Of a stretch of 64,000 nucleotides of DNA, positions 1-9,882 are shown piece after piece. This DNA is from Occallatibacter gabretensis. GTDB taxonomy: Bacteria; Acidobacteriota; Terriglobia; Terriglobales; Acidobacteriaceae. Both the position numbers and the translations under genes were made by a program. The notes beneath the pieces are model-generated. The model was given only the letters and a program-made list of their open reading frames with translations. It made no database searches and had not been told where the DNA came from. Position 1 is the first letter of the stretch, and the number at the start of each line of letters is the position of its first letter. The DNA is taken from assembly GCF_001449115.1 (NCBI RefSeq), contig NZ_LAIJ01000001.1, positions 248,001-312,000 of the forward strand. Direction: 5' to 3'.

Positions 1-2798
1 ATGTGGATGCGATTCAGGATCTGCAATCAAGTTCGGGCTGGATGCCGGCCGAGATCGGACGGGGTGCGGCCGGTTTCACAAACATCGTGACACGGTCGGG
101 TCAGAGTGGGTTTCACGGATCATTCTTCGAGTTCATAAGAAACTCCGCTCTTGATGCACGGAATTATTTCGATCACCCGTCAATTGCGGAACCGGGCCGC
201 ATCCCGCCATTCCGAAGGAATGAATTCGGATTCACCAACGGTGGATCAGTCGTGCTGCCCCACGTCTACGACGGGCGCGGCCGTACGTTTTATTTTGGGC
301 AGTATCAAGGGTTCCGGCAGGTCCTTGGAACCACACAGGTGCTCGCCGTGCCGACAGCAGATGAGCGGGAAGGCCAGGACACGGTGACCTATCCGGACGG
401 TAGCACGGACACTCTGCATGTGAATGTTAATCCTGAGATTGCAGCTGTACTGGCCCGTTACCCGCTTCCGAACAACCCGACCGGTGCATATGGGACTCGA
501 ACATACGCGGCACCGTCGAAGGTCGACACAGATGCAGATCAGTTCTCAATTCGCATCGATCAAAAGTTGGGAGAGAAGGGGCAGTTTCTTGGTCGATTCA
601 ACTACGATAACCTGACGGGACCTACGACCAATCCCGACCAGACATTGCTCGATCCGACCTTCGGTGTGCAGTATGTAGATAGACAACGAAACGTAGTATT
701 CACCTATACGCGCACAGTATCGCCGCGATTACTCTGGTCGTCATCACTGAGCATTACGCGAACGACTCCATCATTTCCGACACAGAACTACACCGACCCG
801 GCACTGAAGTTCACGGATGGCCTCTACGAGGCATTTAATTCAGCGGCGGGATCGGTAATGTCCGCATTCGGCAACCTGTTCCACGGACAGCTGAATTTCG
901 TTTGGACGACACATCAGCATGCGGTGAAGTGGGGTATAGAGGCACGCCTCAATCGAGACACGACCTATTTCGGTATCAGTCCGAACGGGGAATACGACTT
1001 CGGCGGTGGAACGGTCTATTCGCCGGTGTTTATTCCTTCTGGGTCCGGAGAGCACAACGTGCAGGTGGGCGATCCCTTGCCGGATACGCTGAGCAGTTTG
1101 CTGATCGGGTACCCGTATGGATACACAATCGCGGTCGCTCCGCCCTATTTGTCGAACGGAGCACACATTGGGCCGGCGGCAATCAACAGGAACGACGTGA
1201 ATGTCTATGTGCAGGACACTTGGAAAATCAACCAGCAATGGGCGCTCGATTACGGGCTGCGGTATGAGTTATACACACCGATAACTGAACGAGCAAAGCG
1301 GACAGCGGGTTTTCTAGACGCGTCTCCTCCGACCGGAGTTGGACAGGAGTATCTGATCAACCCTCAACCTGGCTATCAGACGGGTTGGAATGGCTGGGGG
1401 CCCCGTGTGCAGGTGAATTGGAATGCGCCACGAGCGGTGCATGTGCATGTAGGTGGAGCGATCACTGTGATTCCACCGAACATCTGGCAGGACAACTTTC
1501 TCACAGGATCAACACCGTTCGTGATCTATCCGCGCGTCAATGCGACGAAGAACGGCGAAATTGCGTACGGATTCCAGATCACACCCAACGAACTACCGCA
1601 GGTCTATACGCCGGATGGCGGGAACGTGTTAGCCAGTGGCGATACGAAGAAAGTTCCAGCGAACACGGTGATGGACGTGAATCGATACCAGGAAGATCTC
1701 GCGGCACTGTCACCGAGCAATCAGCTGTCTCTGCTGAATCTGAGTGGGATTGATCGCCGCTTCAATAATGCGTATCTCCGGACCTGGACGCTGGGACTGG
1801 AGCGGGCATTCGGCGGGTTGACAGCCGATGCAGCATATGTCGGAACATCGGCGTTTCGCCTTCCCCGGGTTTCATACCCAAACGCATATCAAGGAGCGGG
1901 TCCGGGATTCGCGAAGTTTACGAACTTCGACAGTGGTGGCGTCGCAATCGGAGGCTTTGGGTTCGAGTCCGTGGTTACCAATACGGCGCACTCGTCCTAT
2001 AACGCATTGCAAACTTCATTGGCAGGGCAGGTCGGACACGGCGGTCCGGGATTGCAGGCGGGATACACCTGGGGCAAATCGTTAGATGACGTTAGCGGCC
2101 TGCAAGGAGGAACAGGTTCGACGGGCGCAGTATCTCTGTTCAGTCCGCAGAACCCATTCGACACACATACAGAGAAAGGTCCGTCAAACTTCGACGTGAC
2201 GCACGCCTTCACTTTGAGCGCGGCGCAGGATCTGCATTTGCAGGGCCTGGGGGATCAGCCCGCTGGGATCCGAGTGTTAACTCAGGGTTGGCAGATGCTG
2301 AGCATCTCGACGATCACCAGTGGAGCGCCGTTCACCATTTACTCAGGGATTCAGCAGACGGGCGCAGGGACAATTGGGGCGGACCGGCCAGACCAAATTG
2401 GCATACCGAGCCTCTCGACGGCTCACAGCTCAACTCGACGACGGGAAGACTATTTTGGGCTCGGCGCAGCCAACGCAACATTCTTTTCGATTCCCATCGG
2501 GATACAGGATGGAACCGGACCTAACTCGGGGCGATTCGGAATGCTCGGTCGAAATAGCTTCCGCGGACCGGCTTATTACGACTTCGATTTTGCGGTCATC
2601 AAGACAACGCCAATTGCCCATCGAAGCAGTGGCCTGGAGCGTGCGGATCTTCAGTTCCGCGGGGAGTTCTTCAACGTGTTCAACGTAGTGAACATGGGCC
2701 TGCCGGCGAACACGATCAAAGGCTCGGGGTTTGGGGTGATCAGCAAAACGGCTGGGACCTCTCGGCAAATTCAGTTTTCTCTGAAACTCATCTATTAA
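1..2798 (+). CDS. TonB-dependent receptor, Oar-like, 5'-truncated by the window edge
   Basis: This is an outer-membrane beta-barrel receptor that would import a bulky substrate using TonB energy. The open frame is already running at base 3 with a plug-type stretch (VDAIQDLQ), so the signal peptide, the carboxypeptidase-regulatory-like domain and the start of the plug lie upstream of the window. The visible part is 931 codons. LDARNYFD near the N-terminus and the motif at bases 2523-2579 (NSGRFGMLGRNSFRGPAYY) are typical of acidobacterial Oar-like receptors. The protein ends FSLKLIY, with the C-terminal aromatic residue expected for Bam-assembled barrels. Length and architecture match the family. 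The substrate cannot be told; in this phylum such receptors are often linked to glycans. A second receptor follows 476 bp downstream on the same strand. Confidence 0.9.
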   Translation, partial: VDAIQDLQSSSGWMPAEIGRGAAGFTNIVTRSGQSGFHGSFFEFIRNSALDARNYFDHPSIAEPGRIPPFRRNEFGFTNGGSVVLPHVYDGRGRTFYFGQYQGFRQVLGTTQVLAVPTADEREGQDTVTYPDGSTDTLHVNVNPEIAAVLARYPLPNNPTGAYGTRTYAAPSKVDTDADQFSIRIDQKLGEKGQFLGRFNYDNLTGPTTNPDQTLLDPTFGVQYVDRQRNVVFTYTRTVSPRLLWSSSLSITRTTPSFPTQNYTDPALKFTDGLYEAFNSAAGSVMSAFGNLFHGQLNFVWTTHQHAVKWGIEARLNRDTTYFGISPNGEYDFGGGTVYSPVFIPSGSGEHNVQVGDPLPDTLSSLLIGYPYGYTIAVAPPYLSNGAHIGPAAINRNDVNVYVQDTWKINQQWALDYGLRYELYTPITERAKRTAGFLDASPPTGVGQEYLINPQPGYQTGWNGWGPRVQVNWNAPRAVHVHVGGAITVIPPNIWQDNFLTGSTPFVIYPRVNATKNGEIAYGFQITPNELPQVYTPDGGNVLASGDTKKVPANTVMDVNRYQEDLAALSPSNQLSLLNLSGIDRRFNNAYLRTWTLGLERAFGGLTADAAYVGTSAFRLPRVSYPNAYQGAGPGFAKFTNFDSGGVAIGGFGFESVVTNTAHSSYNALQTSLAGQVGHGGPGLQAGYTWGKSLDDVSGLQGGTGSTGAVSLFSPQNPFDTHTEKGPSNFDVTHAFTLSAAQDLHLQGLGDQPAGIRVLTQGWQMLSISTITSGAPFTIYSGIQQTGAGTIGADRPDQIGIPSLSTAHSSTRRREDYFGLGAANATFFSIPIGIQDGTGPNSGRFGMLGRNSFRGPAYYDFDFAVIKTTPIAHRSSGLERADLQFRGEFFNVFNVVNMGLPANTIKGSGFGVISKTAGTSRQIQFSLKLIY

Positions 2799-2950
2799 GT
2801 AAGAGATGGTGATAACGAAGGGCAAAGCGGGGACCAGATATCTTTTCTTTATAGGTATAAGTTTTTCTCATATAAAGGCGCGAGTTTCGTCTGGCAAGCC
2901 CAGCAATATGTTTCCTTTGATATCCGTGCAGGTTATCTGAGTTGAACGTA

Positions 2951-2978
2951 TTGATTTGCGGAAAGCTTGTGCTACTAT
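2951..2978 (+). promoter_or_regulatory. candidate sigma-70-type promoter in the 2799-3274 intergenic region
   Basis: TTGATT (2951-2956) and TACTAT (2973-2978) are separated by 16 bp. This is a plausible -35/-10 pair for the second receptor gene, but it would leave a leader of nearly 300 nt. I see no convincing gene, terminator or repeat in the rest of 2799-3274. The assignment rests on sequence match only. Confidence 0.25.
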
Positions 2979-3274
2979 CTTTAACAACTCATGAATATAG
3001 AGACCATCAGTCCGCGCATACGTTGTTGTTTCTGTAGATCGCTGCGCGCATGAGCGTAAGTCGCCAGATTCTTTGGTCGTCTTTTTAGATTTCCCGCAAG
3101 TTTTAACGCGCGAACGCGCAATTCGAATGCAATCGGTAGCGAAGTTGTACCTGCAACTGCTACGGGACGCAGCCGGCGGGTCCATTTAGCTACATAGAAC
3201 AACCACCGATGGTCCTGCTGCAGCTCGATCGACATCACGGGCCTAACCACCTGTATCACTTGACGGAGGTTCTT

Positions 3275-6200
3275 ATGCAAAGAAACTGGAGATGGCTTCA
3301 GGTATTTCCTATCCTGATTGCTCTGTTGTTGGTGTCATCTGTGTCATCACTGGCGCAGACCTTCCGCGGAAGTATTAACGGCACGATCACTGATCCCTCG
3401 GGCGCGGTCATTACCGGCGCAAAAGTGACAGCTACCGAAGTGGCCACTGCTGTCGTACGACAGACGGTCGCTTCCGGCGCCGGCGAGTTCTCGTTCAATG
3501 ACCTTCCGGCCAACACTTATACAGTCAAGGTTGACGCTCCCGGCTTCCAGAGCACTGAGATCACGGGCGTGCAGGTGCTTGCAGGCAAGATTTATACGCT
3601 ACCTGTCAAGCTGACTCTCGCGCAGGCGGCCACAACGGTTGAGGTTTCAGCCGATAGCCTTTCGCTCGATACCACCACCGTCACGCAGACCACGACCCTC
3701 TCGGGCCAGGCGTTGCAAAGTGTGCCGCTCAACGGCCGCGACTTCACGCAACTTCTTGGCACCTCGCCGTCCTTCGCTGGCTATAACAACCAGGGCTCAG
3801 TCAACGGCACGCGCAGCAACCAGATTAACTACACCATCAACGGCACAGACAACAATGATCTGTACCTGAACGTGGATGCTGTAAACCAAGGCGGCATCAG
3901 CGGCATCGCTGGCGTCGTCTATCCCATTGACGCGCTCGACGAATACTCGCTGCAGACGACGGGCAACAGCGAATCCGGCCGCAGCCCTGGTGGCAACCTG
4001 AACGTCACGACCAAGTCCGGTACCAATCAGTTCCACGGCAATGCTTATTACTACAACCGCAACGAGGCGCTGGCCGTAGCCTCGCCCTTTACGGCTCCCG
4101 GATCACCTTCACTGCCGCTGCGCAACGAGAACTACGGCGGTTCGGTCGGTGGCCCCCTCTGGCGTGACCATACATTCCTGTTCCTTCTCTTTGAGGAACA
4201 GAAGTTCGTCATCGGAGAGGCCAGTTCTACCACCGAGCCCTCGCCAGCCTACCAGGCGCTGGCGCTCGCGGAGCTGAGCAAATACAACGTCCAGCCCAGC
4301 CCGGTCTCGCAGGCCATCCTCAGCACGCTGTGGGATCCAAGCGTCATCGCCAATCTGCCCGGCACTCCGCTCAACTACTCCAGCAGCGCACCGCAAAGCG
4401 GCTATAGCCACAATGTTGTGGCCCATCTCGACCACAACTTCAGCGACCGCAGCCACCTTTCAGCCATCTGGTACTTCGGCCAGGGCTACGCTGCGGCTCC
4501 GGACTGCGTGTTCGTCTGCGGAGCTCTGCCCGAGTACTTCCAGGAAGTTCCTTCGCACATCCAGAACTTCAACACAGTGTGGAACTACAGCATCCGGCCC
4601 AACCTGACCAACCAGCTGGCCGCAGGCGCCAACTTCTTCACGCAGGCATTCTCCGATGCGAACCACAGCCAGGATACTCTGACATTGGCAGGCCTCAATT
4701 CAGGCGCTGCTCTCACTGGCGCTCCGCAGCTCACTATCGCCGGTTTTGACTCAATCGGGATCACGCCGACCTCTGGCCGCAACGACATATCCGGCCAGAT
4801 TGCGGACACACTTTCCTGGACAGTCGGCAAGCACCAGGTTCGCTTCGGTCTTGAGTATCGCCGCGCCTACATCGACCTCTATTACAACTGGGGCGGCCGT
4901 GGCGCCTTCAACTTCGGCACAGGTCCCGCTCCGCTGGGGCCCTGGGCTAACGATACCTCTGTCACCGACCCCAACGTCCTGAATCTGGCCGACTACCTTG
5001 CCGGCTACGCGTACACGTCCAACATTACTCTCGGCACCCAGGAACGTTTCATCTACACCCACACCGGCAGCGCCTTTGCGCAGGACTCCTGGCAGGCCAC
5101 GCCGAAGCTGAATATCAACATTGGTCTGCGGTATGACTATCAGCAGCCCTTCTTCACCAACGATCCGAACCTCTCTGTCTTCGACCCCAGCAACGGCGGA
5201 CTCGTCGTGGCCGGTGGTGGCAGCAAAACACCGGATTACATCTACAACAGCAACAAACTCAACCTCTCACCGCGCCTTGGAATCTCTTACCAGGCGACTG
5301 AGCGCACGGTCATCCGCGCCAACTATGGCCTTTACTTTGACCAGCCCGCTGGTCAGGCCTTCTTTGGCAATATCGGCATTCCGAACGGCGGCGCAGGCGG
5401 CGCAAATAACAACCCGGCCGGCAGTGAGCCAAACTATTCGATCGTCGACGGTGCCAGCGTCAACAGCGAGGGCGCACCGATTCCGGTGTGGACCTACAAC
5501 CAGCCAACGCCGATCTTTACGCCTGCGGATGGTGAGCCTACGGGCAGCAATGTGGTCTCCATCTATTCGGTCAGCCGCAACTTCAAAACTCCCTACGCCC
5601 AGCTCTTCGGTCTCAACGTTGAGCAGAGCCTGAACAAGGCGTGGATATTGAATGTCGGCTATGTGGGTACCGTCAGCCGTCACAATCTCGTCTTGCAGGA
5701 CATTAACCAGAATGCGCTGGGAGGCGATCAGAACCCCGCTACAGTTGTCGGCCCGAACGGCGCGACGTTCAGCTACCAGCAGTCCACGCGTCCCTACTTC
5801 AACCAGTACCCCAACTTTGGCATCATCAACCAGATCAACTCCGCCGCCACGTCCAGCTACAACGCACTCCAGGTTACGCTGAAAAACAACGCGTGGCACG
5901 GTCTTACCAGCCAGTTCTCCTATGCCTGGAGCCACAATCTGGACGACTCCAGCGTCTTTAACACCATTCCGCAGAACTCGCTCAATCTATCGGGTGACTA
6001 TGGCAATGCGAACAATGACATCCGAAATCACTTCTCCGCATATCTCAACTACGCAATTCCCACCTTCGCGTCCGGACCGAAGATTTTGACACGCGGCTGG
6101 GAGGTCAACGGCATCCTCAAGTTCCAGAACGGCCAACCGGTCAACGTCCTCACCGGCTCAGATAACAGCGGTACGGCTGAGGGTGAAGATCGTGCCAATA

Positions 6201-6583
6201 TCACGGGTCCGGCTCTCAACAGCGATCGCTCGGTGCAGAACCACTCTTTTGCGCAGTACCTCAACCAGAGCAGCTTTGCTGTGCCAGCGAATGCCACCTA
6301 CGGCAATCTGGGGCGCAACCAGGTCATTGGACCCGGTTTCGGCGACGTGGATCTGTCGCTGATTAAGAACACGCCCATCTACAAGGAGCGGGTAACGGCG
6401 CAGTTCCGCGTAGAGATGTTCAATGTCTTAAACCGCGTCAACCTGGCGCAGCCTCTGAACAACCTTGGCTACGGCCCCGCGTTCGGCACAAGCACCACGA
6501 CCATCGGCGTCTCCTATGGCGCGCCTGGCATCGGCTCTGGCGAACCGTACAACACTCAGCTTGCTTTGAAGATTATTTTCTAA
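3275..6583 (+). CDS. TonB-dependent receptor, Oar-like, full length
   Basis: This is a complete outer-membrane receptor of 1102 residues. The start is the ATG at 3275, because GGAGG lies at 3265-3269 with 5-nt spacing and the protein then opens with a clear signal peptide (basic start, hydrophobic run, cleavage near SSLAQ, about residue 28). An in-frame codon at 3209 would add 22 residues ahead of the signal peptide and is unlikely. Residues about 30-115 form a carboxypeptidase-regulatory-like beta-sandwich (GTITDPSGAVITGAKV). Residues about 130-240 form the plug (VPLNGRDFTQLL, YTINGTDNND). The rest is barrel, ending LALKIIF with a terminal Phe. The architecture is that of acidobacterial Oar-like transporters. 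No SusD-like partner lies alongside, so the substrate is unknown. Confidence 0.93.
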   Translation: MQRNWRWLQVFPILIALLLVSSVSSLAQTFRGSINGTITDPSGAVITGAKVTATEVATAVVRQTVASGAGEFSFNDLPANTYTVKVDAPGFQSTEITGVQVLAGKIYTLPVKLTLAQAATTVEVSADSLSLDTTTVTQTTTLSGQALQSVPLNGRDFTQLLGTSPSFAGYNNQGSVNGTRSNQINYTINGTDNNDLYLNVDAVNQGGISGIAGVVYPIDALDEYSLQTTGNSESGRSPGGNLNVTTKSGTNQFHGNAYYYNRNEALAVASPFTAPGSPSLPLRNENYGGSVGGPLWRDHTFLFLLFEEQKFVIGEASSTTEPSPAYQALALAELSKYNVQPSPVSQAILSTLWDPSVIANLPGTPLNYSSSAPQSGYSHNVVAHLDHNFSDRSHLSAIWYFGQGYAAAPDCVFVCGALPEYFQEVPSHIQNFNTVWNYSIRPNLTNQLAAGANFFTQAFSDANHSQDTLTLAGLNSGAALTGAPQLTIAGFDSIGITPTSGRNDISGQIADTLSWTVGKHQVRFGLEYRRAYIDLYYNWGGRGAFNFGTGPAPLGPWANDTSVTDPNVLNLADYLAGYAYTSNITLGTQERFIYTHTGSAFAQDSWQATPKLNINIGLRYDYQQPFFTNDPNLSVFDPSNGGLVVAGGGSKTPDYIYNSNKLNLSPRLGISYQATERTVIRANYGLYFDQPAGQAFFGNIGIPNGGAGGANNNPAGSEPNYSIVDGASVNSEGAPIPVWTYNQPTPIFTPADGEPTGSNVVSIYSVSRNFKTPYAQLFGLNVEQSLNKAWILNVGYVGTVSRHNLVLQDINQNALGGDQNPATVVGPNGATFSYQQSTRPYFNQYPNFGIINQINSAATSSYNALQVTLKNNAWHGLTSQFSYAWSHNLDDSSVFNTIPQNSLNLSGDYGNANNDIRNHFSAYLNYAIPTFASGPKILTRGWEVNGILKFQNGQPVNVLTGSDNSGTAEGEDRANITGPALNSDRSVQNHSFAQYLNQSSFAVPANATYGNLGRNQVIGPGFGDVDLSLIKNTPIYKERVTAQFRVEMFNVLNRVNLAQPLNNLGYGPAFGTSTTTIGVSYGAPGIGSGEPYNTQLALKIIF

Positions 6584-6600
6584 GCACGTTTCAGGCATGC

Positions 6601-6630
6601 TCTGCGCCGGCTCGCAACTGCCGGCGCAGA
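6601..6630 (+). terminator. perfect hairpin 17 nt after the receptor stop
   Basis: TCTGCGCCGGC (6601-6611) and GCCGGCGCAGA (6620-6630) form an 11-bp perfect stem around an 8-nt loop. It is followed by ATTTG rather than a long T-run, so it is either a weak intrinsic terminator or an mRNA 3'-end stabiliser. Its place directly after the receptor stop codon supports a 3'-end role. Confidence 0.55.
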
Positions 6631-6669
6631 ATTTGACAAAATCCAATTCAACTGCACAATCACTTTATT

Positions 6670-6695
6670 GCGGCGCGGTCCCAACGCTGCGCCGC
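6670..6695 (+). terminator. second GC-rich hairpin downstream of the receptor
   Basis: GCGGCGC (6670-6676) pairs with GCGCCGC (6689-6695) across a 12-nt loop. No T-tract follows. It lies 39 nt after the first hairpin and could act with it as a tandem 3'-end structure. The remaining intergenic DNA up to 7181 holds only the small open frame listed at 6976. Confidence 0.3.
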
Positions 6696-6975
6696 GATAC
6701 AAACAGAACCGGACAGATACAGTGGCCATTAAAGATTGCTCGAATTCGGCCCTACCCATGCAGGCTCTCTGCCGCATGTTCCGCTTCTGTTGTTGCTCCC
6801 GCTAAATTCCTGTCGCTCGTGCTGAGCGGCATGCACAATCAGCGCGCATAGCCATCGGCAATTTCTTTCATTTGATTCATTCGCGTATTCATCCCGTGTC
6901 TTCTTTTGATTCGGTGCATGGGTCGTCAATCTGCCGCGAGCCAAGGGTTACGAAATGCAATCTTAACGGAGGAAA

Positions 6976-7101
6976 ATGCCGTTCATGCATACAAGATGGA
7001 CAATTGCAGGAGTTGTTTTCGCCGCTCTCGCAACGAGAGCGACTTGGAGAACAGCTTCCGAGTATGGCGCTGTAAGCCGCAGAGACATAGACTTCTCTTA
7101 G
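6976..7101 (+). CDS. possible 41-aa small protein of unknown function
   Basis: I do not recognise this product. The ATG at 6976 is preceded by GGAGG at 6969-6973 with only 2-nt spacing, or by the overlapping ACGGAGG block. The 41-residue product has a hydrophobic stretch (IAGVVFAALA) near its N-terminus that could be a membrane segment or the beginning of a decayed signal peptide, and a basic C-terminal half. It stands alone between the receptor gene and the convergent kdpC. It may be a real short gene, the remnant of a longer secreted protein, or chance. Confidence 0.25.
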   Translation: MPFMHTRWTIAGVVFAALATRATWRTASEYGAVSRRDIDFS

Positions 7102-7181
7102 GAGGGGACGTACAGAGAATCTATTGGCCGCGGCCACACAGGGAAATATGTTACGCGTATAAAATCGCAACGGAGAAATTT

Positions 7182-7817
7182 CTATTTGCCCGATATGCGG
7201 TCGAGGTCGAGATTCAGCAAAAGCACATTCACGCGCGGTTCGCCCAACAGGCCAAACTGCCGCCCCGTGATATGCTGCCCAATCAGCGTACGAATCTGCT
7301 CTGCATTCACCCCGCGCGCCTTCGCCACGCGCGCTGCCTGAAAATACGCGGCATCTGGCGTAATGTCTGGATCGAGGCCCGATCCGGACGTCGTTACCAG
7401 ATCAATCGGCACCGGCTTGCCACCAGATTCCTTACTCAGCTTGTCAATATCGCCTTGAATCCGCTGTATCAGCTTTGTATTTGACTGCGCCAGGTTCGAT
7501 CCACCCGAAGAAGTCGCGTCGTAGCCATTGCCCGCCGCCGAAGGCCGCGGATGAAAGTATTTGTCTGAAGTGAAGCTCTGAGCCAGCAACTCCGATCCCA
7601 CAACCTGCCCGTTCTTCAGAATCAGGCTTCCTTCCGCCTGGTGCTGAAACAATACATGCGCGGCAAGCGTAATCGCCAGTGGATAGCCCAGCCCGAACAG
7701 CACCGTCACAATCAATGTGAACCGGACCGCCGTTCCCCACACAGAATGTTTGTGCACCGGCGCACTGGTCGTGGCCACAGCTGAAGTCGTTTGAGGCAAT
7801 GTGGAAGCAGTATGCAC
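7182..7817 (-). CDS. kdpC: KdpC, potassium-transporting ATPase subunit C
   Basis: This is the periplasmic-facing, single-span subunit of the KdpFABC high-affinity K+ pump, which stabilises the KdpA-KdpB complex. The 211-residue protein has one N-terminal membrane span (about residues 30-52, LIVTVLFGLGYPLAIT), then the family blocks GSELLAQSF, YFHPRPSA, TSSGSGLDPDITP and INAEQ-like GVNAEQIRTLI. It starts with GTG at 7817. That choice is supported by AAGGAG seven bases upstream and by a 15-nt gap to the kdpB stop, which marks it as the last gene of the operon. The length is close to the usual 190-210. Residues 1-25 are a Thr/Ser/Ala-rich tail not seen in the enterobacterial protein. Confidence 0.95.
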   Translation of the reverse strand: MHTASTLPQTTSAVATTSAPVHKHSVWGTAVRFTLIVTVLFGLGYPLAITLAAHVLFQHQAEGSLILKNGQVVGSELLAQSFTSDKYFHPRPSAAGNGYDATSSGGSNLAQSNTKLIQRIQGDIDKLSKESGGKPVPIDLVTTSGSGLDPDITPDAAYFQAARVAKARGVNAEQIRTLIGQHITGRQFGLLGEPRVNVLLLNLDLDRISGK

Positions 7818-7832
7818 AATTATTCTCCTTGC

Positions 7833-9866
7833 TTAGGCCAGGTGCAGAAACGCAAGCGCCATGTCAATCGCCTTGATCCCGATGAACGGCACAACCATGC
7901 CGCCCACACCATAAATCAACAGATTCCGTCGTAGCAGCACATCCGCCGGCTTCGGCTCATACTTCACGCCCTTCAGCGCCAGCGGAATCAGCGCAATGAT
8001 GATAATCGCGTTGAATATCACCGCTGAGAGAATCGCCGACTGCGGAGAACGCAAATACATAATGTTCAGCGCATTCAGCACTGGAAACACGCCCGCAAAC
8101 ATCGCCGGAATAATTGCAAAGTACTTCGCCACATCGTTCGCAATCGAGAACGTCGTCAGCGCGCCTCGCGTCATCAGTAACTGTTTGCCGATCTCCACAA
8201 TTTCGATCAGCTTTGTTGGGTTCGAATCGAGATCCACCATATTGCCGGCTTCTTTCGCCGCCTGTGTGCCGGAGTTCATCGCCACGCCCACGTCCGCTTG
8301 CGCCAACGCAGGCGCGTCGTTTGTACCGTCGCCTGTCATCGCCACCAGCTTGCCGCGTCCCTGCTCGCGCTTGATCAGGTCCATTTTGTCCTTCGGCTTG
8401 GCCTCGGCAAGAAAGTCGTCCACGCCGGCTTCGCGCGCAATCACAGCGGCCGTCAGCGGATTGTCGCCCGTAATCATGATCGTGCGAATCCCCATTGCGC
8501 GCAGCCGTGCCAGCCGCTCTTTCAAACCACCCTTCACAATGTCTTTCAGATAAATCACGCCCAGCGCCGTAGCATTCTCCGCTACCACCAGCGGAGTTCC
8601 GCCCGCGCGCGCAATCTCTTCCACGCTCTCCCGCACCTTCTGCGGAAGGGAAGATCCCTGCTCTTCCAGAAAACGTGTAATTGCATCCACGCTTCCTTTA
8701 CGAATCCGCGTCCCCGGAATATTCACGCCGCTCATCCGTGTCTGTGCCGTAAATGGTACAAACTCCGCATGAATGCTGCCCAGGTCGCGCCCGCGCAGGT
8801 TGTACTGCGTCTTCGCCAGCACCACAATCGACCGGCCCTCCGGAGTCTCATCGGAAAGGGAAGCGAGCTGCGCCGCATCTGCCATTCGCTCCGCGCTTAT
8901 GCTTGGTGCGGGCATAAACTCCACCGCCTGCCGATTGCCCAGCGTAATGGTGCCCGTCTTATCCAGCAGCAGAGTGTTCACGTCGCCTGCCGCTTCCACC
9001 GCGCGACCGCTCATGGCCAGCACGTTGTACTGCACCAGCCGGTCCATGCCCGCAATGCCAATTGCCGAAAGCAGTCCGCCGATCGTCGTCGGAATCAGGC
9101 ACACCAGGAGTGACACCAGAACAAACACCGTCTGCGGAGCCTTCGAGTAAATCGCAAACGGCTGAAGCGTCACCACTGCAAGCAGAAACACAATCGTCAA
9201 CCCGCTCAGCAGAATGCTCAGCGCAATCTCATTTGGCGTCTTCTGCCGCGACGCGCCTTCCACCAGCGCAATCATGCGATCCAGAAATGTTTCGCCCGGA
9301 TTCGATGTGATCTTCACCTTGATCCAGTCGGAAAGCACTTTCGTGCCTCCTGTCACTGCGGAGCGGTCACCGCCTGCTTCGCGGATCACCGGTGCGGACT
9401 CGCCCGTAATCGCCGACTCATCCACACTCGCCACGCCTTCAATTACTTCGCCGTCGCCGGCGATGTACTGCCCAGCTGGGATGTAGATCACGTTTCCGGC
9501 GCGCAGCGCGCTGCTCGCTACCTCTTCCAGTTCGCCGCTCGCTGCATAACGCTGCGCAATCGTTTCTCCGCGCGCCTTCCGCAGGGTGTCGGCCTGCGCT
9601 TTGCCGCGTCCTTCCGCCATCGCCTCGGCAAAATTCGCAAACACCACCGTGAACCATAGCCATAGCGTGATCTGCAGATTGAAGCCGAACCCCGCTCTGT
9701 GATGGACCGTGTTGTCAATCAACAGCAATGTTGTCAGCACGCTGCCCACTTCAACAACAAACATCACCGGGTTCTTTATCATCTTGCGCGGGTCCAGCTT
9801 TTTTACCGAATCCAGTAAAGCCGCGGCAGCAATCTTCGAATTCCAGAGATTCTTCTTTTCAATCAT
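7833..9866 (-). CDS. kdpB: KdpB, potassium-transporting P-type ATPase catalytic subunit
   Basis: This is the ATP-hydrolysing P1A-type subunit of KdpFABC. The phosphorylated aspartate is D302 in [10 protein letters not shown]. The actuator loop TGESAPV, the nucleotide-binding region and the hinge [12 protein letters not shown] are all present. Several membrane spans are seen, with the last group at the C-terminus. I place the start at the ATG at 9866 (677 aa, MIEKKN...) rather than 12 codons earlier. GGAAGAG lies at good distance from 9866, and the start then falls 16 nt after the kdpA stop instead of inside kdpA. The length matches the family (about 680). It is flanked by kdpA and kdpC in the usual order, and expression is presumably induced by low K+ through KdpE. 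Confidence 0.96.
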   Translation of the reverse strand: MIEKKNLWNSKIAAAALLDSVKKLDPRKMIKNPVMFVVEVGSVLTTLLLIDNTVHHRAGFGFNLQITLWLWFTVVFANFAEAMAEGRGKAQADTLRKARGETIAQRYAASGELEEVASSALRAGNVIYIPAGQYIAGDGEVIEGVASVDESAITGESAPVIREAGGDRSAVTGGTKVLSDWIKVKITSNPGETFLDRMIALVEGASRQKTPNEIALSILLSGLTIVFLLAVVTLQPFAIYSKAPQTVFVLVSLLVCLIPTTIGGLLSAIGIAGMDRLVQYNVLAMSGRAVEAAGDVNTLLLDKTGTITLGNRQAVEFMPAPSISAERMADAAQLASLSDETPEGRSIVVLAKTQYNLRGRDLGSIHAEFVPFTAQTRMSGVNIPGTRIRKGSVDAITRFLEEQGSSLPQKVRESVEEIARAGGTPLVVAENATALGVIYLKDIVKGGLKERLARLRAMGIRTIMITGDNPLTAAVIAREAGVDDFLAEAKPKDKMDLIKREQGRGKLVAMTGDGTNDAPALAQADVGVAMNSGTQAAKEAGNMVDLDSNPTKLIEIVEIGKQLLMTRGALTTFSIANDVAKYFAIIPAMFAGVFPVLNALNIMYLRSPQSAILSAVIFNAIIIIALIPLALKGVKYEPKPADVLLRRNLLIYGVGGMVVPFIGIKAIDMALAFLHLA

Positions 9867-9882
9867 CGCAATATCTCTTCCG

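Noticed and set aside
7996-9310. Several long open frames on the plus strand opposite kdpB
   Set aside because: They are shadows of a GC-rich gene. They have no SD, no known motifs, and kdpB on the other strand is complete with all P-type ATPase signatures.
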